Assembly: GCA_932294295.1 (NCBI GenBank)
Contig: OW028584.1
Location: 35,721,969 to 35,785,968, forward strand
Direction of reading: 5' to 3'
DNA: 64,000 nt
Source: Alitta virens
Taxonomy: Eukaryota; Annelida; Polychaeta; Phyllodocida; Nereididae
The notes under the pieces: model-generated
The model's input: only the letters and a program-made list of their open reading frames with translations
Databases searched by the model: none
Told to the model about the DNA's origin: nothing
Shown here: positions 33,776 to 44,632 of the stretch, piece after piece
How the letters are laid out: each line of letters starts with the position of its first letter
Numbering within the stretch: the stretch's first letter is position 1
Translations under genes and position numbers: made by a program

Positions 33776-36060
33776 GATTGGTTTTGGTTCCTTTAAGAGT
33801 TTACAAGAGCAGGCAAGACTTTCCAAACAGTTTCAGACCTCGTCAAAGCACACCCAAGCAACTTTTTGGTGAGAAGAGCAGTTCCAGCCTTCAGGTTCTC
33901 ACGGGAGCAGCCAAAGGTCAGAAGAAAAGCAGTTTAGACTCTAAGAAATCTTCCAAAGGTCAGAAGAAAGGCAGTTTAGACTCTAAGAAATTCTTCCAAA
34001 GGTCAGAAGAAAAGCAATTTAGACTCTAAGAAATTCTTCCAAAGGTCAGAAGAAAAGCAGTTTAGACTCTAAGAAATTCTTCCAAAGGTCAGAAGAAAAG
34101 CCGTTTAGACTCTAGGAAATTCTTCCAAAGGTCACAAGAAAAGCAGTTAAGACTCTAAGAAATTCTTCCAAAGGTCAGAAGAAAAGCAGTAGACTCTTAA
34201 GAAATTCTTCCAAGGTCAGAAGAAAAGCAGTTTAAACTCTTAAGAAATTCTTCCAAAGGTCAGAAGAAAAGCATTATTTGCAATGCAAAGATAGTGAAAA
34301 TAAATTTGTAGCTATAGGAGAACCAGCAACAGCATTACAAGACTCTGTTTACAAGCTCAAAGACATTGTGAAACACGTTCAGTGTCCTGTGTTGATACAG
34401 TTAGCCTATGGTCAGCCTCCATCCACTCCCTGTTCATTTACGGGACTTCTTAAAATAGAGGAGAGTTACAATGAAGATGCAATTATAGGTTGCAGTTTAG
34501 GAACAAAATGTCCAACTGGTAGAATTCCCAATAGACTCAAAGATCCGCTTCCACATTGCCAAAAACAGTAAAGAGTTCCTAAATCATGATGAAGTAAGCA
34601 GAGCTTTGAAACACTGTGATGACAATATAGAAAGTTACATCACATCGATGAAAGTGGTTCAGACACTTTACAGTGAAATCAGGAGTAATGCCATGAAAGC
34701 AGGAGACATCAAGGTGAATTCCAGTCGCCATGACCATAATGTCCAGTCTGACCATGAATCCTTAAACACAATGACCACTGCTGACTCTACCGATGATGAT
34801 TTTGATGATGACACTTCTTGTGATGAAGGTACTCTGACATCAATTACAAGACAACCTAAGTCTGAGTATCTCCTGGAGTACACAGAAGAGCCAAATTATG
34901 AAGTGATAAACGAAGGTACAACTGTGTACTACCCAGTGTCACAAACTAATGGTATGGTAACCAATGCCCCTCAACTGTTCATACAACCAAACCAAAAACC
35001 ATGCAGTAATTCATTCTGGTCTTATCTTGCAAGTAACAAACTTACACAACCTGGACTCCAACTTACTGAGAAAGCATTTGAAAGTCAGTGATGTTGACAA
35101 AAGACCTTCTGTTCATCAGTATGAGGAATGTGCACCTTATATACCACACGAATTAGAGACAAATGTTGATGATGTGATAGAGATTCACAACCAAGCCCCA
35201 GACAATGATGAACATATGGATGCTTTCTTGGCAGACTCAGTTAACTCCCTGGGCCAGTTGAATATTGAGTGGATTGAGGATGACATATCTTCCTTAATAG
35301 CTCCCCCACCACCGCCAGTGGTTGATGAGGCAGAGAGAGAAGTGGATGATTTCTTGGAAAAGGTGATAGAAAGTACAACCTTGAAGAGGCGAATTCACAA
35401 CATCGAAACAGACAAAGCAACTCATTTCTGCCACACATGTCTGCTACTCGGCCCACCCCACTCCGCTTTACCCAACTCAGATCCAGCATTCCATGACAAC
35501 TTAGCATTTAGTCCTCCATCTGAGAACCCACCAGAAGAGCCGGCTTATGCTACTGTTAACTCATTTAACAGAAACGTTTAAACCTATCCGTCCAGGTTCA
35601 ACAGCCTCATCATCTTGTAGGAGTCACCCGCAAGTTCCAATGATTTCAGGCAGTTCACAGCTCACTAGGTCCACCCCATCTCCAGACAGGGAGATGCTGA
35701 AGATGTTGGCTCAAAGAACAGACTCTGGCATCTTCATCCCTAGATACTCTGATACCTGGCCAGACAGTGACTCCCCCTACAGGTCACCAAGTGATGACGT
35801 CACCTGGTCGCCCCCTGACAATGTCAGTTCAATGAGCATCATAGAGGTCCTCAGAGTCTTACGTTACATTGGGAATGAAGCCCCATGTGATCAGTAGGTT
35901 CCAAGATTAACAAATTGATAGCAAGCAGCTACTGGAGTAAGATGACACATTACTTAGAGAGGGCTTCCCAGAGTTAAATGCTCCAGAACGCAAGAAGATT
36001 AGAAATTTCATAGCAGGCTGGAGGCCAAAGAAACTTCAGGATAAAACAACATACTTATAT
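33776..36060 (+). pseudogene. GAREM-like (CABIT + SAM) pseudogene
   Basis: A coding ghost spread over all three frames. A CABIT-like block (NKFVAIGEPATALQDSVYKL, LAYGQPPSTPCSFTGLL, 34,300-34,500) breaks by an indel near 34,508. It continues in the next frame (EFPIDSKIRFHIAKNSKEFL), an acidic middle region (34,606-35,091), then a third frame with a proline run (IAPPPPPVVDEAE). It returns to the first frame near 35,550 (DSDSPYRSPSDDVTW). The C-terminal SAM-like part ends in KKIRNFIAGWRPKKL, as in GAREM/FAM59 adaptors, but contains two stop codons. GAREM proteins link EGF receptor and GRB2 to MAPK signalling. A pyrimidine tract and AG precede 33,776, so at least one exon border survives. Assembly errors cannot explain both stops and at least three shifts easily. 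A poly(A) signal is at 36,203-36,208. Confidence 0.6.
33918..34275 (+). repeat. 42-43-bp tandem repeat inside the pseudogene, about 8 copies
   Basis: The unit is of the type ggtcagaagaaaagcagttt + agactctaagaaattcttccaaa. The first two copies are 42 bp and keep frame (GQKKSSLDSKKSSK); later copies are 43 bp or shortened and break it. Expansion of a coding repeat thus seems to have continued after the gene died, or to have killed it. Confidence 0.85.
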
Positions 36061-36523
36061 CATATTTTCATTTATTTGTAAGGTCATTACATTTACATGG
36101 CATAAAAGGCTAAAATATTTGCATTAATGTACAATAGAATTGTACTAAAACATCATGTAACCACCCACCTCAGTCTTGTGGACATTTCCTTACTTTTTAT
36201 CAATAATAAAGCACCTTATAATCTACTGTCCTCAGTGTCTTGTGAAATTAATTGTTTGTGAATAATAACCACCTGGAAATTGAATTCAGTTTTCCACGAC
36301 ATCTGGTGTTGTATTGGATAATCGTTGCATGAAATATGCACACAGCTTTTAATATACTCAATTCCAGCATCATAGCTCCAAATTAAAGCAGATAACCCTG
36401 ACTATGAATTTTAGTCTTTATCACCATACCATTGCAGAGAGTCACATTTTCATAATCAATTTGGTATATTTCAATAGCAATGGATTCTTAATATGTATCG
36501 TCTGTATAGATATGTGGTTGATT

Positions 36524-38026
36524 TTACACAGATGGGAGGGCATGTCTCCATCCTGCATGCAGTTGATCACTTAATTCCTTGACCACCTCTATCAAAGTTG
36601 GGTTGTGTGCCTGGTTGTGATTTTCTTCTGGATCAGCTTCATGGTCATATAGCTCAACTCCACAAACAATATTCCAGTTAGGTTGGTATTTAGGTGGCCC
36701 ACTGAATGCCACCCATTCTGTGTATCTGTATCTGTCAGTGCGCATGGAATACCCCATGATTCCTTCAGGCCTAGGGTACTGAGAAAACACCCTGTCTTTC
36801 CATGGACCAGAAGGGTTCTTAATTAAAGGCATCAAGCTAGTGCCTTCAACACAATGGGTAATGTGGTGGGATTCCTCTGGACATAATGGGAGAGACGGCA
36901 ATCCAGCAGCTTCAACCAAAGTAGGAAATAAGTCCACGAATTCTGTGAGTCTTCTTGTAGAAATGCCCTTTTCTGTGAGTTTTGGGATGTGGATCATCAA
37001 AGGAGCATGGACTGCAATGTCAAAGTTGGTCTTCTTGCACCACTCTCCATGTTCACCAAGCTGCCAGCCATGATCACCCAAGAATGCAACAATAGTTGAA
37101 TCTGCCAGTCCCAAATAACTGAGTTTTTGCAGAACTGCACCTATCAGAGAATCTGTGTAGCTCAAGGCACTGTAATAAGCCCTACGTAGTTCCCTGATCT
37201 TGAAATTTGGCATAGTGGAGTTGATTCTTCCTGTGACGTTCAACTCCTTGATGTCCCCGAATTCCATCAGTCCATGATAGCTAGACCAAGCAATGGGAGG
37301 CATGTCCACAGGAGCATAGTTATTGTCAGGCAAGGACACATTTTCAGCAGGATAAAGATACATGAATTCCTCAGGAAAAACAAAAGGTAGGTGAGGTTTG
37401 TGGAATCCAACTGCTAAGAAGAAGGGCTTATCTTTGAAAGCAGCCAACTTCTTTAAAGTCTTCATAGCTTGCTGTGCAATTTGTTGATCTGGCAGAGGCT
37501 GCTCGGTGTAGACATCTCTTGGTACAGCAATCCAACTTTGGCTACCCGAGGAAGCATCTTCTGGAGGATGGTAATAAGGTTCTGACCACGATATTGGATC
37601 ATCATTGTCTGACGCTGGTCCTGGATGGAATATCTTGCCCATGCCAATTGACCTGTAGCCATTCTCCTTAAAATATTGTGGGATGGTGGTAAATTCTCCT
37701 CCTACTTTTCTGAAATAAATGCCGAGATCATAAACATGGGTGGTGTCAGGTCTTCTACCAGTCAAAAAAGATGTCCTGCTGGGAGAACACAGTGCTTGTT
37801 GCACGTAAGCCCTCTTTAAGACAAGACTCCTGCTTGCAAGTTTATCCAGGTTGGGTGTATGCAAAACTGGTGGGTGCACAGAGCTAGGGAAATCTTTGCC
37901 CAGAAATGCCCCTAACTCTGGTCTCATGTCATCAGAAACTAGAAACAGCACATTCAGTTTCTTTGGTGCAACTGATGAAAGCAACATTATCAGGAAAGAA
38001 ATAACTGTAATGTGTGTGTAATCCAT
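36524..38026 (-). CDS. Iduronate-2-sulfatase-like sulfatase, intronless
   Basis: An intact 500-residue frame matches animal iduronate-2-sulfatase, the lysosomal enzyme that removes 2-O-sulfate from iduronate in heparan and dermatan sulfate. There is a signal peptide at residues 1-20 (ITVISFLIMLLSSVA). The first metal-ligand pair is in LVSDDMRPELG (D32-D33). The formylglycine motif CSPSRTSFLTGR has its modified Cys at 80 (human 84). D318-H319 lie in FLGDHGWQLGEHGEW. N-glycosylation sites are at NVS, NVT and NST. Length is close to the human 550 aa, with the C-terminus ending ELSDQLHAGWRHALP. Human IDS has nine exons, so an uninterrupted copy suggests a retrocopy or intron loss. A minus-strand 'ttattgtag' just before the ATG may be a 5'UTR splice acceptor. 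All catalytic residues I can check are present. Confidence 0.95.
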   Translation of the reverse strand: MDYTHITVISFLIMLLSSVAPKKLNVLFLVSDDMRPELGAFLGKDFPSSVHPPVLHTPNLDKLASRSLVLKRAYVQQALCSPSRTSFLTGRRPDTTHVYDLGIYFRKVGGEFTTIPQYFKENGYRSIGMGKIFHPGPASDNDDPISWSEPYYHPPEDASSGSQSWIAVPRDVYTEQPLPDQQIAQQAMKTLKKLAAFKDKPFFLAVGFHKPHLPFVFPEEFMYLYPAENVSLPDNNYAPVDMPPIAWSSYHGLMEFGDIKELNVTGRINSTMPNFKIRELRRAYYSALSYTDSLIGAVLQKLSYLGLADSTIVAFLGDHGWQLGEHGEWCKKTNFDIAVHAPLMIHIPKLTEKGISTRRLTEFVDLFPTLVEAAGLPSLPLCPEESHHITHCVEGTSLMPLIKNPSGPWKDRVFSQYPRPEGIMGYSMRTDRYRYTEWVAFSGPPKYQPNWNIVCGVELYDHEADPEENHNQAHNPTLIEVVKELSDQLHAGWRHALPSV

Positions 38027-38364
38027 TTTGAGATCTACAATAACATAAAATGGGCAAGTCTGTAATGTGCAGTCTCCCAGTTGCTAGATGGAATTACTAA
38101 ACAGCCTAGTAGTCACTGTAGCTGAAGTCCAAATTACTGATGACTGAAGATCACACCACTGTAATAAGCCATTGATTAGTAATAAGCCATTGATTAGTAA
38201 TAAGCAAGCTGCCACAGCTACTCCTTGAATATGCCAAACTCACATATCAATGACTCTATGCATAAATTAAATTTTTTGTCATATTTGAGCTTTATTGCAT
38301 AACAAAATGATTTGTCAAGCCTCTGACTAACATTACGAAATCCACACCATTTTATGCACATCAT
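38027..38364. other. Intergenic, presumed 5' flank of the sulfatase gene
   Basis: No TATA box I trust. A short triple duplication, ccattgattagtaataagc, lies at 38,170-38,205. Confidence 0.35.
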
Positions 38365-39120
38365 ATATATATATAGAATTTTATTGACCTCAGAGCATCA
38401 AAGAGATACATGTGTCATAAAAAATATAATACAAGGATAAAAAAATAAAAATAAACATATATATAATGATTAAGTAAAATAAAAGAACAATCTACATGAA
38501 CATAATTTAGTTACATATTAAAAGCATCTTTTGATAATTATGTACAACTATAAGCATATGAAAAAAAAAACAAGGCACCATCAGGGTAATTAGCAGAAAT
38601 ATATGCACCATAGAAGATTAATACTGAATACAAATAAGCAGCAGGAGTGGGTATTTACATATGTACAGATTTTATATTGTCTATTTAGGAACTATATATA
38701 ATAATAATAATAGTAAAAATAATTATATGTACAAATCCTTATTTGGAGCAGCAATAAATTAAATAAACAAGCCTATCAACATCCAAATATATTTACAAAC
38801 AAACAATCAAGCATGCACCATGCAACCACAAATCATACCATGTGAGTCCGCATGTCCAGTGCCTACAGCTACCCATGACCATGTGGTGAACTTTATGAAT
38901 GAAAATGTACATTAAACGATATTATCAGTTTTTAGGACTATGTTTAAAAATTTACCTAATGCATAAATCATTTCTGACTTTTTATTAATCATTATTTTTA
39001 AGAGTTGTTCTTTGGGGTGAAAGATAGTGAAGTCTTCAATATGTTTATAAGCTACTTGGTAGAGATCCATTCTAGCTGTTTCCCAATTTCTACAAATTAT
39101 CAAACAAATTATCATATCAT
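38365..39120 (-). mobile_element. LINE 3' end (C-terminal tail and 3'UTR)
   Basis: The coding tail (39,115-38,912) reads HPKEQLLKIMINKKSEMIYA then LGKFLNIVL, the same ending as the 27.26-kb copy. The 3'UTR ends gacacatgtatctctttgat ... gtcaataaaattc(TA)n at 38,365-38,395. Confidence 0.65.
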
Positions 39121-39154
39121 TACTTTTTTTTTATCATGGTATTACTAGTATTAA

Positions 39155-39245
39155 AAGTGTAACGCCCGCCATCCTGCCTGTCGAACGAACACATAACAAT
39201 TTTAATGATGCCTGTGTGCTATGTGGGATTTGCTGAGGGTTAAGC
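39155..39245. mobile_element. Fragment of the foldback element right end
   Basis: The stretch agtgtaacgcccgccatcct, ctgtcgaacgaacacat and gggatttgctgagggttaag matches the right end at 32,800-32,870. Confidence 0.55.
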
Positions 39246-39674
39246 TGCAGTACTGCCTATTTTTTGAGTGAAGAATGGACCAGTTTTGGCAGGGAAGAAT
39301 CGCGCAGTGATGAATTGACTAGAAAGCTCACAGCTATGGCGAATCCCTTGGACTAACAAACGCGAATTTGAAAATGCTCTTTAAAATTATGTTTCCAGTG
39401 TTTTTTTCAGTAAAATCTGAGTGTGACACAATAGTAAACAGAGCAGTCCTCGTGTACATAATGATGAAATAATTTATGCTAACGTTTTTGTTGAAAAAAC
39501 TGTTGCAAAAATGTCAAATTCAAGAATTCCTATACAAGTCAACCCGGTGTTTCTTCATTCTGTCTTTATTGTGAACCGACTGATACATCAACCATGCATG
39601 GTTGAAGTTAGAAAACGACCACTGCAAGTTGGCATAAAGCCAGTACAGTTAAACCTGCACTAAAGGCCACATGT

Positions 39675-39712
39675 ATGAATGAATGAATGAATGAATGAAT
39701 GAAGGAATGAAT
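39675..39712. repeat. (GAAT)n microsatellite
   Basis: About nine copies of gaat with two variants. Produces a FIHS repeat in one frame, not a gene. Confidence 0.9.
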
Positions 39713-39841
39713 AAATGATTTAATGAATGGCTTTATTATAGCCACACGGATACATAAAATTAAACAAACGTAAACATAACACATCGTTAGTGCATTATCC
39801 CCAGCCCACACGGGCTTATGACCGAAGTAAAATGATATGTT

Positions 39842-39974
39842 TACTGTAACAGAGGGTATTATCGACAGGGTGGGTATTATCGACACTTAAATTAGTTTGT
39901 TAACAAAATTGTTAATATTCTAATGCAAGTGTCGATAATACCCGCCCTGTCGATAATACCCTGCATTACGGTAC
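39842..39974. mobile_element. Hairpin element A, 36-bp near-perfect inverted repeat
   Basis: The left arm 39,853-39,888 (agggtattatcgacaggg then tgggtattatcgacactt) pairs with 39,927-39,962 with one mismatch over 36 bp. Weaker pairing extends outward (tactgtaac / gttacggta type). Each arm itself contains a direct duplication of gggtattatcgaca. The loop is 38 bp and AT-rich. Confidence 0.8.
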
Positions 39975-40228
39975 ATATACAGGTACTTGGTGGTAACAAC
40001 AAACACATGTATATATTGTAATTTCGTAGCTCTTTCGAATAAATTCTGATTTTTCGGATTTTTCAAAACTGCTAAGGAAGAAGTGTGGTCTAATTCCTTT
40101 GTTCTTCTTTCATGGTTCCTCAGTATTTGGCTCTTCGAGATGTTTTCCTTGGTTGTTGCAAACAAGTTGAAATGCTGAAAACCAATTTGATTTTAAGTGA
40201 AAATTCTTGTATTAGTATTAGTTTAAAA

Positions 40229-40445
40229 GATATATACTACACTTGGGGTCAGCCAGATTGGCCATGCAGGATCATCAAAATTGGCCACTCTAAATTAAAT
40301 ATCACAAACACTTCTAAGATGTCTGTCGAAGTTCAGTAGTTTCATAACAAATTACGAAATTGCCAAGTGTGTAATTGTGTTTGTTGGGGTGGCCAATTTC
40401 GATGACCCTGGCCAATCTGGATGACCCCGAGTATATTATATCAAA
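40229..40445. mobile_element. Hairpin element B, about 50-bp imperfect inverted repeat
   Basis: The left arm 40,241-40,290 (acttggggtcagccagattg, gccatgcaggatcatc, aaaattggccactc) pairs with 40,386-40,432 with few mismatches, and gatata-type ends extend the pairing. It lies 255 bp from hairpin A but is unrelated in sequence. Each arm again holds an internal duplicate (gattggcca / aattggcca). Confidence 0.75.
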
Positions 40446-41260
40446 ACACGAGGTCATGCACTGAACGGTTATATATCATGACTGGTTACTGAAATTTATT
40501 AAGAGATCTAAATAATAAACAACGATTTTACTATAGCTCTATTCACATCGTAATAATTTCGGAGTTTAAAATTTGTACTCAATTGTTTCATCTTCTGTAA
40601 GTGCAGGCTATATTGCATATGTTTTCTTATATATAATTTTGGTATATTTTTATTATATATATATATTGAGAACCAGATAGCATTAAAGAGAAGTATAAGA
40701 GTTTAATAAAATAAAATAAAATTGTGCACAGCTGGTAAAGTTCAATAATGATGGACATTAGAAAATAGGTTAATGGCTGTTTTGCATGATGTTTAAATGC
40801 TAATATCAGTCTTAAGTTGTTTTGTAAATAGGATCTACCATGTTTTTGTGAATGCTTCGATAATGATGGACATTACAAAATACGTCCATGGCTGTTTTGA
40901 ATGATGTTTTTTACCTATTACATGTGATAATACAAGTGCTTTCAATGTTTTTATCAGTCTAAGTTGTTTGTTAATAGTATCTACCATGCTGTATGTGCAT
41001 GCTTAAATTTCTTTCTACTATTTTTGCAATCAATAAACAATCTTTTAATACTCCCACAAGATGAATTATGTCTAGCAAATGATATGGCATTTTTTAGTTT
41101 GTTAATTTATTATATTTCATGTTTCTATTTATATCAGAACAACAATTGAGTATTCAAAATAAAATAAAAATTGATTACGTACTTTACCTTCATTTTAGGA
41201 AATTTATGGCTAAAAGTGCATTGAATTGAATAGAATTGAAAAGAATAATAAAATCAGTAC

Positions 41261-41429
41261 CCATGCGAGTTTCACTCTTGGTGGATCTCTGAGTTCCTCC
41301 GTCTTTTCGTGATAATCATTCCATACAACCAGCCAGACTTCTCTCTTCAAGCTGGGGTAAAGTCGTTTCAGTTCTTCTGAGGCAAATTGTCCTACCTGGC
41401 TGTTTATCCCCTTGCCCTGTGCTTCTTTG
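41261..41429 (-). other. Candidate orphan exon
   Basis: Bounded by an acceptor (tgtctaatag) and a donor (GTACTG) on the minus strand, 169 nt. It encodes protein-like sequence (QVGQFASEELKRLYPSLKRE, VWLVVWNDYHEKTEELRDPP). I recognise no family and found no partner exon in the window. Confidence 0.3.
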
Positions 41430-41479
41430 CTATTAGACAAGAATAATCAAGTGAACGTGCATATTATATGGTGTTTAAA

Positions 41480-41895
41480 ATGCATATTCTAATAATTGAA
41501 CTCAAACTCTTATTGACTAATGGTGATGAAAATGTATATTCTGTTAAGTGAACTGAAATTATTTTTGACTAATGGTGATAGAAATGCATATTCTATTAAC
41601 TGAACTCAAATTCTTATTGACTAATGGTGATAGAAATTTATATTCTGTTAAGTGAACTCAAATTCTTATTGACTGATGGTGATGAAAATTTATATTCTCT
41701 TAAGTGAACTGAATTTCTTTTTGACTAATGGTGATAGAAATGCATATTTTATTAACTGAACTCAAATTCTTATTGACTGATGGTGATGAAAATTTATATT
41801 CTGTTAAGTGAACTGAAATTCTTGTTGACTAATTGTAATAGAAATGCATATTCTATTAACTGAACTCAAATTCTTTTTGACTAATGGTGGTGAAA
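41480..41895. repeat. 52-bp tandem repeat, 8 copies, alternating two subtypes
   Basis: Eight exact-length 52-bp units. Subtype 1 begins atgcatattctattaactga, subtype 2 atttatattctgttaagtga; both continue act.aaattcttattgactaatggtgat. They largely alternate, implying a 104-bp dimer as the recent amplification unit. Confidence 0.85.
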
Positions 41896-42224
41896 AAAAT
41901 TTCTGAAGTTGATTCACAATGAGAGAATTTCATAGCAAGTTAATTAACTACTTATTCAAGGTCTGAAATTTGATATATGGGGATAAATGATATTGAGTAA
42001 GACTAAGCAACATGTTAGAGAAAAAAGGCTGTAGAGATCAGTCATTTAGAATTATAGACACCATAGAAGTGCCCTTGAAAATTAGTTGGTTTACTTTGAA
42101 GTGAGTTACGTTTTTGATGAATTACACAATATTGGTGATTGCATGATGAAATATCAAATAACATACTGAAAGTGATTTATCCGAGTATAATCCAGGCATT
42201 GTATATTATTTTTAACAAATATTT

Positions 42225-43597
42225 GAGTTAAGGATTATTTCCCAAATATATGAAACTGGCAATTTTAAAACCTCTTTATAAAGGAAAAAGCAGATTGGAA
42301 ATTATTAATTATAGGCCTTTCTCATTACTTTCGGTTTTATCAAAAATTCAAGAGAAAATAGTTAATTCACGTCTTACGATGTTTTTTTATATATATATAT
42401 AAACTTTATTGATGAATCCATATAAAATAGATACATGTGTCAAGTTAAAACATCAAAAACATCAAGTATGTACAATAGAATAGCAGAAAGAAAACTAAAG
42501 AAAGCAATGCAAGAATGATACAACATGAAGTTATAATATATATACACAATGAATATTTTAATATGCACCATAATGTACAAGCCACATGTTAAAATAATAC
42601 TGATTGTTAAAGAGCTATGCATGTATAGTATCTAAAAGAAAATATTGTAATAAATACAAAATAAACTGAGTCACTAAAACTCGATAATTTAAAATAATCA
42701 TCTCATATAATATTTATACAAATGTACAATATAATGGGAAAAGAAAACACAAGAAGCAGCACCAGTCACTGTACATTAATTACAAAGCACAAGGCATAGC
42801 ACCAACCACAAAAGACATAAAAACATATATATATACACACACGAGTAAACAAGAATTATTATATATACAGACATGCACACACAAGCAGTGACGTTCAGAG
42901 GGCACTCATCACCCAGGATCAGAGATCATAGTCTCTTATTCTATCATGTAAATTGGGAGACAAAAAAAAAAAAAAAATAATAATGATAATAAAATAAAAT
43001 GTATTTAATAAACATAATATATTATATGAAGGACAATATGGATTTAGACCAAATAGGAGTACATTGGATGCTATTTTAGACTAAACAGGTAATATCGTAT
43101 AGCAAAGAAATTCTCACTCAAATTCGATACACCTCAAGGCTCTGTCTTAGTCCCTTTAATATAATATTTTGACAATAGAAAGCCTTATTGGCCTGTCTCT
43201 ACTTTAAATTTATTATAAATATATTAGTAATATACTCCCAAAACGTATAGCAAATCTCTTCCAACTCATTATATGTTTATCATTATATCACATTAAAATT
43301 TATTTATACTTGTAAGCCAATGTACTGGAGTGTTGGGAAATAATAAATGTCTAAAAATGTCTACATACAGCTGTATCGTGCAAACAAGTTGGTTAAATTA
43401 CTTCGATCACAGAATTACCTAAGTTTAAAATGATTAAATATGGTAGGTCATCCATAGGATACCAGGGTGCTAAATTGTGGAACCTTGTTCCCATTGCTAT
43501 ACAAAACATGTCAAATGTTCAAGATTTTATATCAGGCCTATTGGCATGGAATGGACCAGATTGCAATTGTGGAACCTGTTTTTATTGCATTTTATGA
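42225..43597 (+). pseudogene. Decayed LINE reverse transcriptase, interrupted by a younger insertion
   Basis: Read in pieces: MKLAILKPLYKGKSRLEIIN and YRPFSLLSVLSKIQEKIVNS (42,250-42,375). After an interruption come EGQYGFRPNRSTLDAIL (about 43,030-43,083), TPQGSVLVPL (about 43,125), and the C-terminal GRSSIGYQGAKLWNLVPIAI (43,440 on) to a TGA at 43,597. The gap at 42,385-42,975 is filled by another element. Many frame breaks. Confidence 0.7.
42385..42975 (-). mobile_element. LINE 3'UTR-like insertion inside the older LINE
   Basis: The minus strand ends gacacatgtatctattttat ... catcaataaagttta(TA)n, as in the copies at 27.26 and 38.37 kb. It splits the RT frame of the element at 42,225-43,597, so it is younger than it. 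An A-run at 42,962-42,977 marks the other end. Confidence 0.55.
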
Positions 43598-44437
43598 ATT
43601 ATTTGTCTAATTGCTTTTATTATATATTTATCTAATGTTTTTACCCCTCATCTGTACATATTTAATTTCTCAATGACATGTCGTTTTATTTTAGTAGATC
43701 AAAAGCTTCTGCTTATGTTATTTGTTCTTAAATATGACTTTAAATATAACATATCTTATCTTAGAATACCTTGATCTGGCTGCTCCGGAAAGACATGTTT
43801 TGCCATTATTTAATACAGCATACTGCAAGAATGTAATTTAAAACCAGAAGCAAAACTCAATGAAATATCAATCAAGCATATTCTCCATCATAAATTGTGG
43901 TAAATTGTAATTCTTTGGAAAATAAAGATCTGTGGCCATCCTGGGATACTGGGAAAAATAGTGAACATTTGAAATTAGATGGCACTGTAATATTTCAATG
44001 CCACATGTTTGCCAGAGACAAATTGATGAAGTTACACTTTTACCCCAAGGTGGGGTCTTTTACTTGCCCAAGCATAGACACAGAATACCAGGCCCAATCA
44101 ATTATATACTACTTCTTGCTGCCTAGATGTTGGTTGGGACCTGCCTAAGGGTAAACACAATAGGCAGGTTGGCTCTACCTATCCCGCATGGCTGATTGGC
44201 TAAGCACTGAATTTTCTGATTGGCTGTGTTATTTTTAGACTGGGAAACACGTTCCGGTTCACACATTTCCAATGTTAAAGGCAGAGATGCGCACGCACGC
44301 TACTGGTAGGAATCCCTCTTAAGACCTTAGAGAGGCCTCCCACACATAGAGAAAAATACATTTTAAATATTTCTTTACTTGTTTATTTGTCTATTTGTCT
44401 ATGTATGTTTCAAACAATGTCTCTATATCAAATGTGT
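43598..44437. other. Intergenic, no gene seen
   Basis: No supported coding region. 44,160-44,235 contains a short repeated 'tgattggct' motif. Confidence 0.35.
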
Positions 44438-44440
44438 GTC

Positions 44441-44538
<98 letters not shown>
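44441..44538. repeat. (CTGT)n microsatellite, SINE tail
   Basis: About 24 uninterrupted tetranucleotide copies. On the minus strand it is a (GACA)n run directly after the tRNA-like SINE head, as expected for a SINE tail that has expanded. Confidence 0.9.
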
Positions 44539-44632
44539 CTGGAAGATGGCAGCCCTGGTCATGAATCGAACCTGGAACCTTCAGCGGAGTGGATGGATGC
44601 CTTAACCATTAGGCTACCCAGCAGCCTCTGTG
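44539..44632 (-). repeat. Second tRNA-derived SINE type with (GACA)n tail
   Basis: On the minus strand: A box tagcctaatggttaaggc, B box ggttcgattca, and an overall tRNA-like spacing (about 70 bp). It is followed by catcttccagg and the (GACA)n tract. The head differs from the glycine-type SINE, so this is a separate family. Confidence 0.65.

Noticed and set aside
37462..37671. Short frames inside the sulfatase gene
   Set aside because: Alternate-frame and antisense shadows of the 500-residue coding frame.
44560..44632. True tRNA gene
   Set aside because: The tRNA-like head has poor stem pairing and a SINE-type tail.
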